The notes under the pieces: generated by a model
What the model was told of the DNA's origin: nothing
The model's input: only the letters and a program-made list of their open reading frames with translations
Database searches by the model: none
Part shown: in pieces, positions 9,813 to 22,625 of the stretch
Layout of the letters: each line of letters starts with the position of its first letter
How positions within the stretch are numbered: position 1 is the stretch's first letter
Translations under genes and position numbers: made by a program
Assembly: GCA_964059195.1 (NCBI GenBank)
Contig: CAXKWD010000005.1
Coordinates: 143,989,686 to 144,053,685, forward strand
Length of the DNA stretch: 64,000 bases
Source of the DNA: Ectobius pallidus
Lineage: Eukaryota > Arthropoda > Insecta > Blattodea > Ectobiidae
Reading direction: 5' to 3'

Positions 9813-10744
9813 CTTAAACTCCATGATCCCCTAAAGTTCGGTACAGATGAACATTCATCCCCAAATTTCCATCAGCTCTTCGTGGTATTCTCTGACATTT
9901 TGGAAAGAGACTATTGACTATTTTGACGTAAGAATGCTTTTCAAAAGTTGCTATATCCAACTTACAACTGACAACTAAATTATCATCGCCATACTAGTAG
10001 CACAGTATAAGTATTAATACAGTAAAGAAACTGTGTGTTAAAAGTCCTATGACAACATGTTGACTGGACGACACTAGCGCTCCATGCGGAGATTGAGTAA
10101 AGCTACATTCTCATCATATGAAATGGCTTGGGAAAATACATAAACACATCGCCAAATATGTTATGTTAAAAGAGAAAAATACAGAATATTTTTATTTAAT
10201 GCAAATCTAATTTTAAATTTAAGAAATACTAAAACAGATAATGTATTATATTCTAGTTAAGAAGAGGTAAACAATACCTAAATAGGCTACTGTTAAGGAC
10301 TGTACCTAGGCCTAGTATTTTTCCTTTAAAATCATTACCCTTTAATATAATTTATAATATTAATATAATTTATGATAATAAATAGCCTACATATTAATTA
10401 CGTAAATTATATTATAGGTCTGTCACGTTGTTCATCCTGCACTTCATTGTTGACAGTGTATTTTGATTCTTTGCCTTATATGGCAATATACGACTTCAAT
10501 TTATCGTAGGTCTATGTAGCGTCAATTACTGCAGGATGGACTTCATTGAACAAAACAAAAAATTCAGGAGCATTTGGAATTAAAGACACCGTCGGTACAG
10601 CAGTTTTAATTAACGAGTTTTTATAGGAATTCATAAACTGTCTGTTTTCGGCGTGTGTCAAGCATAGACGGTAATTTTCACTCAAATATTTTACATATTT
10701 TGTTACTAGGTTTTCTTGTCGACCATTAATGACCTATTTTATAC
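9813..10744. other. Intergenic stretch, no gene seen
   Basis: AT-rich unique-looking sequence with short ORFs only. I see no splice-bounded exon, inverted ends or tandem array. Confidence 0.5.
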
Positions 10745-11545
10745 ACCAGAAATCATTAAAAATAGATAAATAAAATAAAAATAGCCTTCAATCCCTAAAG
10801 GGCAATGGCCTCTCCTAAAAGGAGGGTAGCTCGATTGTTCTTCCCACATTTGAGCTACGAATGTGGAATTTTCCTGTCTTTGTCCCTCTGAGTTCGTTTG
10901 TCTTGGTCTCTGGTCACTTTTAGTCTACACTTTCTCCTTTTCACTCCACTATTCACTTATTTTCACTTTCACTATCTTAGTCTGTTCTTAGTATTTTATG
11001 AGGTTTACGTGTTCCTTCCAGACTTCTCGGTTCCTCGCCATCCTAGTCCAGGTGCTGCCAGCGTTCCTCTTTATTTCGTCCGCCCATCTCGTTCTTGGTC
11101 TTCCTGGTCCCCTCTCTCCCTCTCTTGGGTCCCACATCGTTGCTATTTTTGCCCAGCGGTTGTTGTTCATTCTTGCTGTGTGACCTGCCCATCTCCACTT
11201 CGCTACTTGGGCTGCTGTCGCGGCGTCCTTTACCTGTGTCTTGTTCCTGATTTCGGCGTTTCTTATTCGGTCTCTTACTGCTATCTGTAATATCTTCCTT
11301 TCCATCTTCCTCTGAGTAGTCTTTATTGATGTCCTTTGTTGCTGGGTTGTTGTCCACGCTTGTGCTCCGTATATTAGTGTTGGGAGTATGCAGCTGTCTA
11401 GGATTTCGCGTTTGAACTTTAGCTGTTGCGACTTGTCCATTAGGATGAAACGTAGGCTCCAAAACTTTCTCCAGGCTAGTGAGATCCTCCTCTTTATTTC
11501 TTTGTTGTTGCTGTCTTGAAATGATATGCTTTGACCCAAGTATAC
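10745..11545 (-). mobile_element. 5'-truncated LINE with reverse-transcriptase C-terminal region
   Basis: A minus-strand ORF of 183 residues (11539-10988) carries the post-catalytic region of a non-LTR reverse transcriptase. Recognisable parts are RRISLAWRKFWSLRF, LPTLIYGAQAWTTTQ, a WAGHTAR motif and GPGRPRTRWADEI. This pattern is typical of insect LINE polyproteins (RTE/CR1/Jockey-like; the clade is not resolved). The YxDD active site and the endonuclease are absent, so this is the 3' end of a truncated insertion. The frame is intact to its stop, suggesting a fairly young copy. The 3' tail reads through about 10790 to an A/T-rich end. Confidence 0.8.
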
Positions 11546-12984
11546 GTATTACATTAAAGTAAGTTGAAACATAACCACACCAGAATCACGAGTAAGCCAG
11601 TAGACCTACAATAAATATTACTTATTTTCGTTCTTACCTTTCAGGATGTTTCAAGAAAGTGAAGAAATGCAATTCAGGATTTTGTCTTTTATTATTACTG
11701 AAATTTACAGCAGAATAATAAGGTCCTTTCGAATATAGCGTGTTCTAATAAATACAACACTCCTATTTATTTACATACTTCCCGGAGTAGTTTCTATAGT
11801 CTTACTATATGGCCACTACGATCGCTAGTAAATGCACGCGCATGCTCGGCTGGCAGAAAAACGGGCTGAGTTTCTGTACTGTATTAATACTTATACCGTG
11901 CTAGTAGCCTATACAAAATTGTTACCACATAGGTATTATATGGGATTATGTAATTGTGATTTAGTTTGGGAAGAAATTGATATTATTATTCTAGTTCTGA
12001 CTCTTTACATAATTTTGAATTCTAAGACTCTTTTTACTAAATTATTGTATTCCCCACAAACGATTCGTTATAGTTTTTGTTATCATTGTTGAGTTTTGGA
12101 TAATGCTATATACTGAAATGTTTATCTCCTATTGGAAGCTTAACAAATTTGTTGAACCAATTACACTGAATAGGCCATGAGTTTATTCTTTTACCTGTAA
12201 ATTAGTTTGGTTAAACTTCATACAAATAGAGCCATACGTATTTCTATTCCAGGGACGTTTTATTTACTTAACACAAGCAATAAGACAAATATATTTTCCT
12301 CTTTCACCACCAAGTCGTCCCCTGTGCATTTCAACATCTGAAGAAAGCAATAAAATTAACTTAAAAGGAACAAAATAGGATAAAATTGGGGGTCCGGTGC
12401 AATTTACATAAGAAAAGCAATAAAAAAAACTATGGAAATTTGTCAAGTTGTGATGGCGAAGGGTTTCGAACTTGTAAGTTCCCTTACAACAAATTACGTT
12501 GGTATCTACATTGTCAAATAAGCAGGTAACCACACCTAATGCACCAGTCGGAAATTAACATTACAACTTTCAATCGCAAACAACAATTAAACTAAAGCAG
12601 ACTTGAATTCCTTGCTTGCCTCTCGTTATAATTTCCGTAATCGATCACGACATGATTTAACACTATCAGTACCATCCCACGGAACAGCTCTTTACTCATC
12701 TTCATTCAACATTTCCACAGTTCGATTATGGGACTTTTTGCCCATGAACGTCAAGGACTGTCAAAATTTCAGATAAGTCAAACAAAAACTCTTTTGATAC
12801 CTATCTCATTCACGCTTATCTCTGTGTTATAGTGTGTTATAGTCACGTTTATAGTATTTTAATATTATTATTATTATTATTAATGCAATTATTACTATTG
12901 TTATATCATAACTTTGGCGTCCGTGGTATTTTCTTTTCCTTACTTGTATTTTATTGTAATTTTTGTATTGTAATTGTAGTTTTT
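11546..12984. other. Intergenic stretch, no gene seen
   Basis: AT-rich with a short ATT microsatellite near 12865-12885. The ORFs present (up to 89 codons) have no recognisable domain or splice context. Confidence 0.45.
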
Positions 12985-13060
12985 GGAATCCCGGTAGAGG
13001 GGAAGAGAAGACCTAGTGGTCTTATGTCTACCAAGCTAAATAAATAAACAAATTTATTTA
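12985..13060 (+). mobile_element. LINE 3' tail, plus orientation
   Basis: The module gaggggaagagaagacctag, tggtcttatgtctaccaag, then ctAAATAAATAAA is the same non-LTR 3' end seen at 7080 (minus) and 23480 (plus). Only the tail is recognisable. Confidence 0.5.
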
Positions 13061-13522
13061 GTTTATTAATTTTAATTAATTATAATTAACATGCCATACG
13101 TTGGAGTGAATGAAAGGCCAACACGAAGAGTCATCTCAGTAATGTTCAATTTTGCTTCCCACGTTTCTCTCAAAGTAGCCTATACGCAAGGAAGAAGCAA
13201 ATATGAAAATAATAATGGAAATGCGATCAAGAAAGAGAGGAACCCGTTTGGATAATTATTAGTCTTAATAAGACTTCTTCAATCAGTGGTAATTGGTTGC
13301 TCGGCTTCATTTGATGTTTCTTCTTGAAAATGAAACTAATAAAGTTATTTTTGTATGCAAGCGCAATTAGTTAGCTGCAAACAAGATATAATGAAATGGT
13401 TTCCAGTAAACCAGTAATGGAATTAGAAGAAAACATGTAAGAGATATTAAACATATTAAGCTAAAAGTAAACTTGTTTTCAAGTTAAAACTAGGATATAT
13501 AATAAATTATATTATTAATAAT

Positions 13523-14093
13523 TAGGGATGGGTCCTCGATACTTTCGATATCTCGATATCCTCGATACTTGCATGGTATCGACATCGAACGATACTTCGG
13601 AAAACTCGCTCGATACTTTTTCAATACTTTTGTATTTCTCCAATTAAGTGAGAATGCTAGTATTTTTTAACAAAAACTTGTAAGTGGACTGTTTAAAAAT
13701 CTCATTTTAGTTTTAATGAAGAGTTTAAAAATAACTATAGGCTACTGATGAAATGTGGTGCTGGAGACAGATAGAAAATATAAAGTGGATGGACATGGTG
13801 ACAAACGAAGAGGTTCTGAGTAGAGTGGGTGAGAAGAAGTCAATCATACACACAATTCGTCAGAGGAAAGCAAACTAGGTTGGGCACATTCTCAGAAGGA
13901 ACTGCTTATTACATGATGTCGTAGAAGGAAGATTGGAGGGTACAACTAGACTTGGAAGAAGAAGAATTCAGCTGTTGGATGATTTAAGGGAAAGCGGAAA
14001 TATTGGATGCTGAAGGAGAAAGCAGAGGATAGACAGTTTTGGAAAACAAAATTCGCGTACCAAGTTTGAAAACCTGCCGGAAGGTAGAATACT

Positions 14094-14133
<40 letters not shown>

Positions 14134-14323
14134 GATGATATTAAATTTTGTCTCATTACATATGCAGACTTAATTAATTTAGTTTGTATTACACAGTTCT
14201 CTCAAATTTTAATTTTTAATGTACCTATTTATTGAAACTGGAAGTGTTGAAGGTATCGAGTATCGAGGAAAAATCATGTATCGGTGTCGAGTATCGAGAA
14301 AATCTGGTATCGACCCATCCCTA
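13523..14323. mobile_element. hAT element with intact 8-bp target duplication
   Basis: Inverted ends TAGGGATGGGTCCTCGATAC (13523) and TAGGGATGGGTCGATACC (complement, ending 14323) are flanked by TTAATAAT at 13515-13522 and 14324-14331. Many CGATA/TATCG motifs lie inside each end. No hAT transposase is present; the interior instead holds a LINE fragment. Confidence 0.88.
13755..14133 (+). mobile_element. LINE reverse-transcriptase C-terminal fragment nested in the hAT element
   Basis: With interruptions, the plus strand encodes WCWRQIENIKWMD, NEEVLSRVGEKKSIIHTIRQ, VGHILRRNCLLHDVVEG and RRRIQLLDDLRES. This is the conserved C-terminal region of another non-LTR family, distinct from the copy at 11 kb. 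Stop codons and a frameshift show it is dead. It ends in a (CTA)n tract at 14094-14133, as LINE 3' microsatellite tails do. Confidence 0.75.
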
Positions 14324-14331
14324 TTAATAAT

Positions 14332-15917
14332 ATTAACTTTATTCCTAATAATACTCAGTATTACTGGAACTAATAACCGAATGGTAATTGTTCATTACAG
14401 ACTATTTTTGATGTTGTGTTTATAGTTTTTTGTTTTACTATTATTAATAATTACATGACTTGCTCTATCCTTGCTCTATAACAATTCTTTCGGATTTATA
14501 ATTTCTTTCCTTCCCAATGCAGCATAGAATAAGACAAGGTGATCAGGGGACCGCATTCCACTATTTCCTAAACTTGCAAGGCCGAGTTCTAGCGAAGTGA
14601 AACTTAAACTTTGATAGCTACTTCTAGATGAAGCCTACAAAAATAACTTCCTAGTTTCAATATCTGTTACCTTGTGTCAGAATGAAATAGATAATATATC
14701 ATGCATAATATATTATAATGTATGATATATTATATAAACTGCTAAAGCTTTTATTTGAAATATTTTTTCTAACAAATTATCCGAAAATTAGTTATAAGTC
14801 ACTAGCGAATAATGCGACTATGAATGAGGCTGAGACCCTTAAATCCGACTCCTGCAATACAGCCATGTAGTATATGCTGGAATATGTTAAGAGTAGAGCA
14901 AGTTATGTGAATGCGAGGCGTCTCATTTTGTTTTAATACGTTTCAAGAATATTTTTACTTTTTATAACTTTAACTATACAGCTATAACAATTCTTTTGTA
15001 AATGACATCTTATATTTTGTTACGGAATCTTTATTTACTTATTTTTCTTTCATTCGTTAATTGTTCGTTCTTCTTTTCTTTCTATCCCTCTTTCTCTCTT
15101 ATAAACTCGTACGAAAGCCAGTGCATTGCATGGCAGCAAAGCTGCAGATTTTCATTTTGACTTAATCTTTACAAAAGCTAGAAAATATTTCTAGGTCATG
15201 ATTTCGCATAGTTTCATCTTACATTATGTTCCATGAAATTTGAGCCTAAAACCTAATCTCATTTTGTTATGAAGCTTGTAGTAATGCTGTATGTTTGTTA
15301 CTCATGTAACTTCTGCTGCAACCTTTAAGATTACATTTAGCACACTGCGGCATACGATTATGCTGTTTGCAAAATGAGTGCTCAAAACTACAAAGACGAG
15401 AGTAAATTATTATTCTATGCACCATCTGTACATAGCAGTCGTACGGAACATCGCTAGGAACGTTTCTTAACTCCAGAAAGGCGTAGTGCACTATCAGACA
15501 CAACAGTTGCTGAATTTCTCAAGAAAATGTAAATATTTTAGAGAAGATAAACATGTTTTGTTCCATTTTGTTTCCTAGTTGAAGTTCACTGAAAGTAAAC
15601 AAGAGTTTTCGTTAAAGTAACGTGAAAGCAGGAAACATCAGACGGCAAATGTCTGCACGTGAAATGGATTATGATTCATGAAAATGTCAGATATCTTACA
15701 AGAGAGCTGAAGTTGTTTCTTATCTCTGTTATTCTTATGAATGCCCATGTGACCCACATACATCTCAAGTAAATAAAAGTTTTAAAATTGGAACTTATTA
15801 CATTCAAATATAGCGTGGTCAGAAAACTTTCTTAAAATTGTAGCAAACGATGATCACGGAAATGACCAGAAATACGGAATAGCCCAAATAGGAACATGAC
15901 GTTCTCATTCTTATAGA
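14332..15917. other. Intergenic stretch, no gene seen
   Basis: AT-rich. It contains a small imperfect palindrome (atatatcatgcataatatat and related, 14690-14735) but no supported exon or element end. Confidence 0.45.
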
Positions 15918-16610
15918 TTAGTAGCAGGTGACCACAGCTTCGCCCGCGTTTATTAATCCAATCGCTAGATGTTCCTAAGTCATTAATTTAACAACAAACC
16001 AATCTAAAAATTGTATTTATTAACACTTATACGTAAATCATTCACAAACAATTAAAAATATTACTAAAGATAAAGCTAAAAATCCGGCTTAGAAGTGAAT
16101 TTCACGATTAGAAAGCGCCCCTCCGGAAAAAAAGACCTCAGTCTCGTGTTCCCTGATCCCCACCCAAAAGAACCCGCATAATGAGTTTTGTCCAATTCGC
16201 ACAATGTTTTACCATTTAGACCTACATTCAAGATTTTTCCCCGTCCACCTATGTATAAAAAAAAGATACCTGCGTGCCCTACCTATGTTATAAACAAATC
16301 TATCAAGACGAGCGCCCTAAAAAATTGATGCGATCGAAAATTCCTTGTGTAATGTTGAGATAATTTTTTTCAGCCATGCTTTTTATTTCCCGGTTGCTAT
16401 GGCAGTTGACCAAGGCTACTTGCGATTAATTTCACAGTTGAAATGTAATTGAGAAAACCGATGCTTCGATAGCTAAATAAATCACATTTTCCAACCACTT
16501 TGTCGCTCATAAGTCACAACTCACGAACGAAAGCTAAAATTAAAATTCGGCTTCAAGGTGCACCTATGTTAAAATTTTCAAATCTCTGCATCCCCTAGAT
16601 TTGACTGGGC
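15918..16610 (-). mobile_element. Degenerate Helitron
   Basis: The complement of the left end contains the remnant 3' hairpin (CGCGGGCGAAGCTGTGG). The body matches the Helitron body at 4.8-6.2 kb in order: gcgcccctccgg, ctcagtctcgtgttcc, gagttttgtccaattcg, actcacgaacgaaagct. The 5' end on its strand is missing and abuts a SINE at about 16612. Confidence 0.55.
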
Positions 16611-16611
16611 A

Positions 16612-16825
16612 TCGCACGTAGTGTAGTGGTTGAGGCGCTGCGATACAAACCGGAAAGTTGTGGGATCGATCCCAGTTGAGGTCGTTGGAGTAATTCAATT
16701 GGCCTAATTCTTCTGGTGGCAGTAGAATACATAACTACATGTCACTAAAAAGAAACACACTCGGAAATATTGCACATAAGACCTATCCGCACTTAGGTCT
16801 ATCCTGTGCCAAAGTACAAAGACAC
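16612..16825 (+). mobile_element. tRNA-derived SINE
   Basis: tRNA-like boxes gtagtgtagtggttgaggcg and gggatcgatccc are followed by a body with acctatccgcacttaggtc. Related heads with the same gtagtggttgaggc core occur at 41012 and 61632. Confidence 0.65.
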
Positions 16826-16979
16826 AAGTACTCAGCCCAAACACGTCACACCATCAACATCCCCTACGGATGTACATAAGGGCACAATAGGTATACACAC
16901 ATCATATATGGTTACCAAAATTTGGTCTGACCGGAGGTTTAGGCTTAATTGCTTGGCAGTCCGGGGGTAAGGGTGGGCA

Positions 16980-16980
<1 letters not shown>

Positions 16981-17023
<43 letters not shown>
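16981..17023. repeat. Poly(A) run of 43 bases
   Basis: An uninterrupted A43 tract is followed by gtatggccatggggtcgact. It lies in repeat-derived sequence and may be an old retroposon tail. Its length is prone to assembly error. Confidence 0.95.
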
Positions 17024-17026
<3 letters not shown>

Positions 17027-19766
17027 TGGCCATGGGGTCGACTCAGCCTCCAACAGAATTGAGTACCAGGAGTAATCCTGGGGTAATGGTGGCCGGTGTA
17101 TAAGGCTGAAAACCTTCACGTGCCAAATGTCTAAAATCTGGGAGCCTCAACCTCCTGGAACCCTCTGGGCCTCAATGGCATGTGAAGTGGACACTTTACT
17201 TTCCTTTTACATAATTCAATAGGGCAATTCACCGTATTATTCATTTTTAGTGTACGGTACGTCACGAAAATGTTTATCTTCCTGTAACAGTGTTGATCGA
17301 AGGTCCCTCAAGTCTATACGAATTCTTCCTCTGCTCTACACCCCATCCCCGGCTGTAATCCAGATGTCCTCTTTGACTTTTTCTTCCCAAATCCTCTATG
17401 TTGGCGTTTCTTTGGTTCTTTTGATGCCCGTACGTCATGTGAAGCGTATAATAAGAGTTAGACATCTGATTTGATCATCCTGTTATATTTCCCACCCATA
17501 TCCATTTATTGCTTTTTTATCGGGCTGAGATATGTTCTCGATTTTCTACTCCGAACCGAACATTCCTATCCCTTTTTTATTTCTTCCTGATGCCAAACAA
17601 GTTCTTTCCATGCTTCTTTGTATGTTTTTTTAATTTTTCGTTAATTTTCTAATTAAATCCATCTTTCCTATTCTAGAAAATACTGCACGCCGGATTTAAC
17701 CTATTTCTTTCTCTTTTGGCAGGGACAATGGCAATGGTCTTTTTTCTTATATTATTTTCTACAAATCTTTCATATGAGCTTATTTGAATACGTAATATCT
17801 CACTTACAGTAATTTCTTCAATTATATATTATATACAGTAATTATATATATCGTATCTATATTCCCGTTTTCAACCTGTGAGTGTATAAATTCATTAAAT
17901 ATAAATTTGCTCTGTAGATATTTACCGTAGTTTATATATGTCTTGTGCATTTAGTGTGTAGTTCTGCAAGAATGGAAGACTGCTTTATGACTCATCAAGA
18001 CATAACACATTTGAGATACTTATTTTTGTGGCCTATTGCATCAGAATATGGAATAAAAAAAAAAGGAGTCGGTTCTAAAATTATGTGAAAGCAGAAAGAG
18101 GATGAAATCAAAGCAGAGAGAACAATCTACATTTAAGAACAACATAATGTAAAACAATATTTTAATAATGTGACCCTGCCAAGGAAGTTAATTTTTTGGG
18201 TTATTTTTAAGCAAAAAATTTAATGCAGTCTATATTTTGTATTGACAAAATGGATGAGATAAAAAATTAAACACAGTAGGCTACTAATCAATTCCCCTTA
18301 GTACACTGCAAATTGCAAATAAAAGTTTTTCATTTCCATATTCTACATAATAAAATAAAATATTGTTTTATTATATCTTCAGTTTGCATGAGTTAATATT
18401 TGTTGATATCGATTCACATTATCTATTCAGTAGGTTAATAATTAATTATTCTTCATGAGGAAAAATGTATCTACTTCTGTAATCATAACATAATGATGCC
18501 ATACTTACAGATATTGTAATACCAGCATTTCCCTTAAGCTCTAATGCCTGGATTTGTAATGAAATAAAGCTGAAGGACTTACATATTTGTGCGATGGATT
18601 GAGAATGTCTTTGGGAATTCTCGCTTCATTATGTTGTGATCGATTAGACGTAACGAGGCATCTTAAACGTAATACCTGTGGGAATGAGTGAAAGTAGGCT
18701 TCGCTCGCATAAGCGAGTAAGATGATGACTTGCTAAACAGATCATTTCCCTACAGTCTAGAAGCAAGAACTTCGATCACCTTAGGAAACTTCAGCGATTT
18801 CGAGTCCCAAGTGTAATATGCAGCTCGTCGCAACTGTCTCGAAATGATTTTCATAGTAATCCTCAAGAAAATGAACTCACCAGAAATTGTTTTAAAAATA
18901 TATCATATACTGTCTTAAATGAATTAATTTTAATATTTTAATAAAATTAAAAGACTACATGAAAGATCTGAAAAATTACAAGTCAATATGATAGTACGTA
19001 GGTCTGTGTTATTTTACATCTCATAAGTACAAGAAAACTAAGAATTTGGATTATGTCTGTGTGCAGTACATTGTGTCCTAATCTGGTTTTTAGAGGATCG
19101 AAATATAAGACTTAACTGACATTAAATGATTTTTGAAACCTTTTTTTTAACAGGGTACATCGCTTGGAAGGAAGGTTGCTTTTTTCAATTATTAATTCAT
19201 CTGACTTCTGAAAAAAGTAAAGTCTATTTTTAAATCTATATTTCGAAATTTTTACAGAGCGAGGATCACTCTTAGCCTATCTCAATTGAATTTGTGTCCT
19301 ATAATAATGAATGAATATGCAGGAAAATCATAAGAAAGAGATAAACACAAATTTAAAGCATGTTACTATTATCATATTCCTTTAGCTTGATTTAGCTTTA
19401 GCTCATATTGCCATTGAGTAAGTTTTTCTAAATATTACCAATTAGTGGAAAGCCACTTCTAGGTATTCCATAGAAATCTCCTTGAAACGTAGAACAATTA
19501 AATGGCTCGGAAAAATAATGATTTATCGGTCTGCGCTGTACATAGGCTATTGGATTTTACAAAGGGAAAGTATTCTATATTAAATTTTATTGGACATTGC
19601 ATGGCATATTCGTTAAAGTCATACGGAATTCATAGAATTCATAGAATTTCGGTTATTTATTCAGAAGAATCTTTTAATACCAGTTACCGACCAGTCTGGT
19701 AGGAATAATGAGCATTATATTATTTCCCCATTGGAATTCGTTACGTCTTCGTTACACGGAGAGAAG

Positions 19767-19770
<4 letters not shown>
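17024..19770. other. Mostly unannotated sequence
   Basis: The segment 17024-17220 resembles repeat flank (cctcctggaaccctctgg). The segment 17220-17720 has reduced AT content and may be a decayed LINE on the minus strand, but I found no firm motif. The rest to 19770 is AT-rich with nothing recognised. Confidence 0.35.
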
Positions 19771-19815
<45 letters not shown>

Positions 19816-20595
19816 GGCTTTGTCCTGACTGACTGACTGACAGGAATCAACGTAGAGCCTAAACTATAAACAGGATAAACTATAAGAAAGGATTTTTCAA
19901 AATTTTTATTTTAAATGCCAAAAATTAAATGTTTTTGAGAATACTTAATCCCTTTTTACACAGAATTATAAAGTCCAAATCACAGAACATATTGTTGCTA
20001 ATGGTATCAGATGGGTTTGGAAAAAAAAATGCAAGTTTGACAAATAAGAGAAGCTATCAATATAATTCATGTTATAAATAAATATTAAAGAATGTAATCC
20101 ACGAAAATAATGCAGTCACATATCTTTATCTACCCTGGACATAGAGAAAACAATACGAGGTATGGTAATATGGTATATTATTATATCGCAGGTTTTTGGA
20201 GAGAGAAGTATGAAAGTGATATTGCTTTCTGTTTAATTTCATCCCAAAAACAGTTTTATGGTAACATGAGGGTGAGAAATAAAATTTTCCGCCTCGGTAT
20301 TACAATTTTATGTTACAGGAATTTCTGTTTCTTCATATTTGGACCCCTACCAGGTTTGCTGTGTACTGTACAAGCGATGGGATGCAAAATTATACTTCCT
20401 CTATGAGCCATAAAAAAGCTATATCAAGCGTTTTCTGAGTGAATAGTTTGAGTGTGATTAGTCGTTCTTCCTATTTCAATTTATAAGGACCTAGACCTAT
20501 ATAAGGACCTAGAATTTAAAAATCGAAAGTCCGTCATAAGTTCATTTCCAATTACAAAATAAAAAACCCGGGCGACGCCAGGTCCTTTAAGCTAG
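19771..20595 (+). mobile_element. Non-autonomous Helitron
   Basis: It starts in an expanded (TA)n tract followed by aacggctttgtcctgactga. It ends in a GC-rich hairpin (cccgggcgacgccaggt) a few bases before CTAG, with T following (20592-20596): Helitron 3' hallmarks. The 5' segment is matched inverted in the Helitron at 24893-25491. There is no Rep/helicase frame. Confidence 0.7.
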
Positions 20596-20929
20596 TTGGT
20601 TATAAAATAATAATACATGCTGCTAGAAAAGTATATGAAGCGTTAATAATAATGTAATAGTGTTAATATAATTAACATTTTGGAATGTTAGTATAGGCGT
20701 AAAGACAGATCCACACATTTTTAGGTTGCAGAAGTACAATGTTTTTTTATAATTCAGTTTTATTTACACTCATTTCAAAATCGAGGTCATATCACGAGTC
20801 TGGTTCTGCTTGTATAACCTATTAGTTGGCCATATATTTATCGATCTGGTTTATTATGTTATGGAGTCTGTTAATTTCAACTTATATTCAATTTTTAACG
20901 AATATGATAAGTTACAGGATGAAATAGCG

Positions 20930-21086
20930 GCGATTAGTCATAGTAAGCAAATATCCCATTCGGCATTTGCCTTTACGAGGCTGGGTGAAACATGAAAAGA
21001 CCAAGTTAGGCTGACCGGCCAAGGGGTTTGAACCCGGAATCTCCCGAATGCGAGTCCAAGTTCATCTCGGCCACCCCGCTCGGTAC
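20930..21086 (-). mobile_element. tRNA-derived SINE, minus orientation
   Basis: On the minus strand the head reads gccgagatgaacttggactc and gggttcaaacccc (boxes A and B of a Ser/Leu-like tRNA). The body follows leftwards with ggcaaatgccgaatggg. The long variable arm and acceptor pairing are not intact. Bases 20596-20930 to its left show nothing. Confidence 0.65.
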
Positions 21087-21479
21087 GGTGTTATTATTGG
21101 CATATTTTCAATGGAAAAAATTGTATTGAAATCTGTAGAGAATGAATGGAACGCTATAATAAATAATAGCCTACCTTTATGAATCCTAACGAAATTGTGT
21201 AAATATGTTAGATGCATAAAATGGGAAGGCTGATTATTTAAATGCAATATTACGTACTCTTGCAATTCGCCTCTCGTATTGACCACTAAATCCTACTTAA
21301 TATAGGTTACACCAATGCCAGATGTCTTATTATTTTCCATAATACTTCATCAATTCAATGAAAACACATTTTCATTACAATTTGTTCAATATTATGCATT
21401 CTAGTGTCAAAAATTCATTGGATTTCCGCAGCCTTTTGATGAGGTTCAAAGAAATTTAACTTTACCTGACGGAACAGTA

Positions 21480-22085
21480 GAAAGACACTTTATACTGTAT
21501 GCAGTTCAGAAACCCTTATCTTCTCGTCTTCCGTCCAGAAATGTAAAAATAAAAATTTATAATTAATAATGCCGGTTGTATTATATGGATGTGAGACATG
21601 GTCACTTACTCTTCGGAAAGAGCATAAGTACGGAAATGTACTTCAAAACAACCCGAAACTCCCTCAAATTGTTATCCACATAAACTTTCAAGCAGAGACC
21701 AAGATAAGGAATTTTTATTTTTATTTCATTGGTCTTGACGAGATACCATGCGCCTGCGATGACCTGGCTAGGCTTTTCGTACTTCCATCCAGCTGGAGAA
21801 ATCCTCAATAGACTGCGGGGCACCAACCACGACCCACCAGCAACTAGTTCTAGATCACAGATACAGTAAATTAGACTCTCAACAATCCCGGAGAAACTAA
21901 ATTACTTTTTTCTAAACTGTGTTCGAAAACAGGGTGCTTAGGAAAATATTTGGGACTAAGAGAGATGAAAATAGGGGCTGGAGAAAACTGCATAACGAAG
22001 AGCTTCATAACCTATACTCGTCACCGGATAAAGTAAGGGTAATTAAATCACGGAGGATGATGAAATCGGCTAGACATGTTGCCCC
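21480..22085 (+). mobile_element. LINE reverse-transcriptase fragment, interrupted
   Basis: Before the break, VVLYGCETWSLTLRKEHK is encoded (to about 21630). After it come VFENRVLRKIFGTKRDE and WRKLHNEELHNLYSSPD, with IKSRRMM (21918-22070). Together they form a widespread insect LINE C-terminal region. About 280 bp of unrelated sequence, possibly a SINE insertion, separates the two parts. A second copy lies at 31560-31800. Confidence 0.75.
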
Positions 22086-22129
22086 CGCACTCACTTTAAT
22101 TTGTTTTCGAAAACTTTAATTAAAGTTGC

Positions 22130-22625
22130 TCTCGTCACAGATTTAATGTATTCACTTATAAAGTGCCAGTTTTACAGAGATTGTGTTGGGAACGGAAAAT
22201 GTCTGTCTATCTGCCTGTCTGCCTGTCCGTGTACCTGTACAGGCGATAACTCAAATAGCCTATGTTGTATCGGATTTTCATGAAACTTGGTATACGCATT
22301 TATAACATCCATAGAAAGAAGCCTATTGATATTGGACCAAGTCGGTTGACCGGTACCGAAGTAATGCCCAATTTAGTGCCAATTTTGTGGTAAAATGTGT
22401 TAAAAAGAATTTATGAAATGCAAATCAGTTCTCATGGCAACATACTGTTTTACAGTGTGCATATACGGCCTTGAAAGTTGCAATCCAATTAGCTTTGACA
22501 AATATATTCCTTCCTCCATATTCCTTCACATATGCGTATCAAACTTTAGCCCTTTTTTTCTTCCGTAAGTCCTACTTAATGAATCGATCTGGAGTTTAAG
22601 TAGGAAATCGATTTAAAAAATAATA
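22130..22625 (+). repeat. Interspersed repeat family A, copy 1
   Basis: It contains gggaacggaaaatgtctgtc, tcggattttcatgaaacttg, ttgaccggtaccgaagtaat and cttccgtaagtcctacttaa. The same modules occur in the same order at 43300 (plus) and inverted at 30063-30752 and 36715-37850. It is non-coding and its class is unknown. Confidence 0.75.

Noticed and set aside
10898..11290. 130-codon plus-strand ORF and a 139-codon minus ORF in a second frame
   Set aside because: Both overlap the LINE frame at 11539-10988, whose reverse-transcriptase motifs identify the real coding frame.
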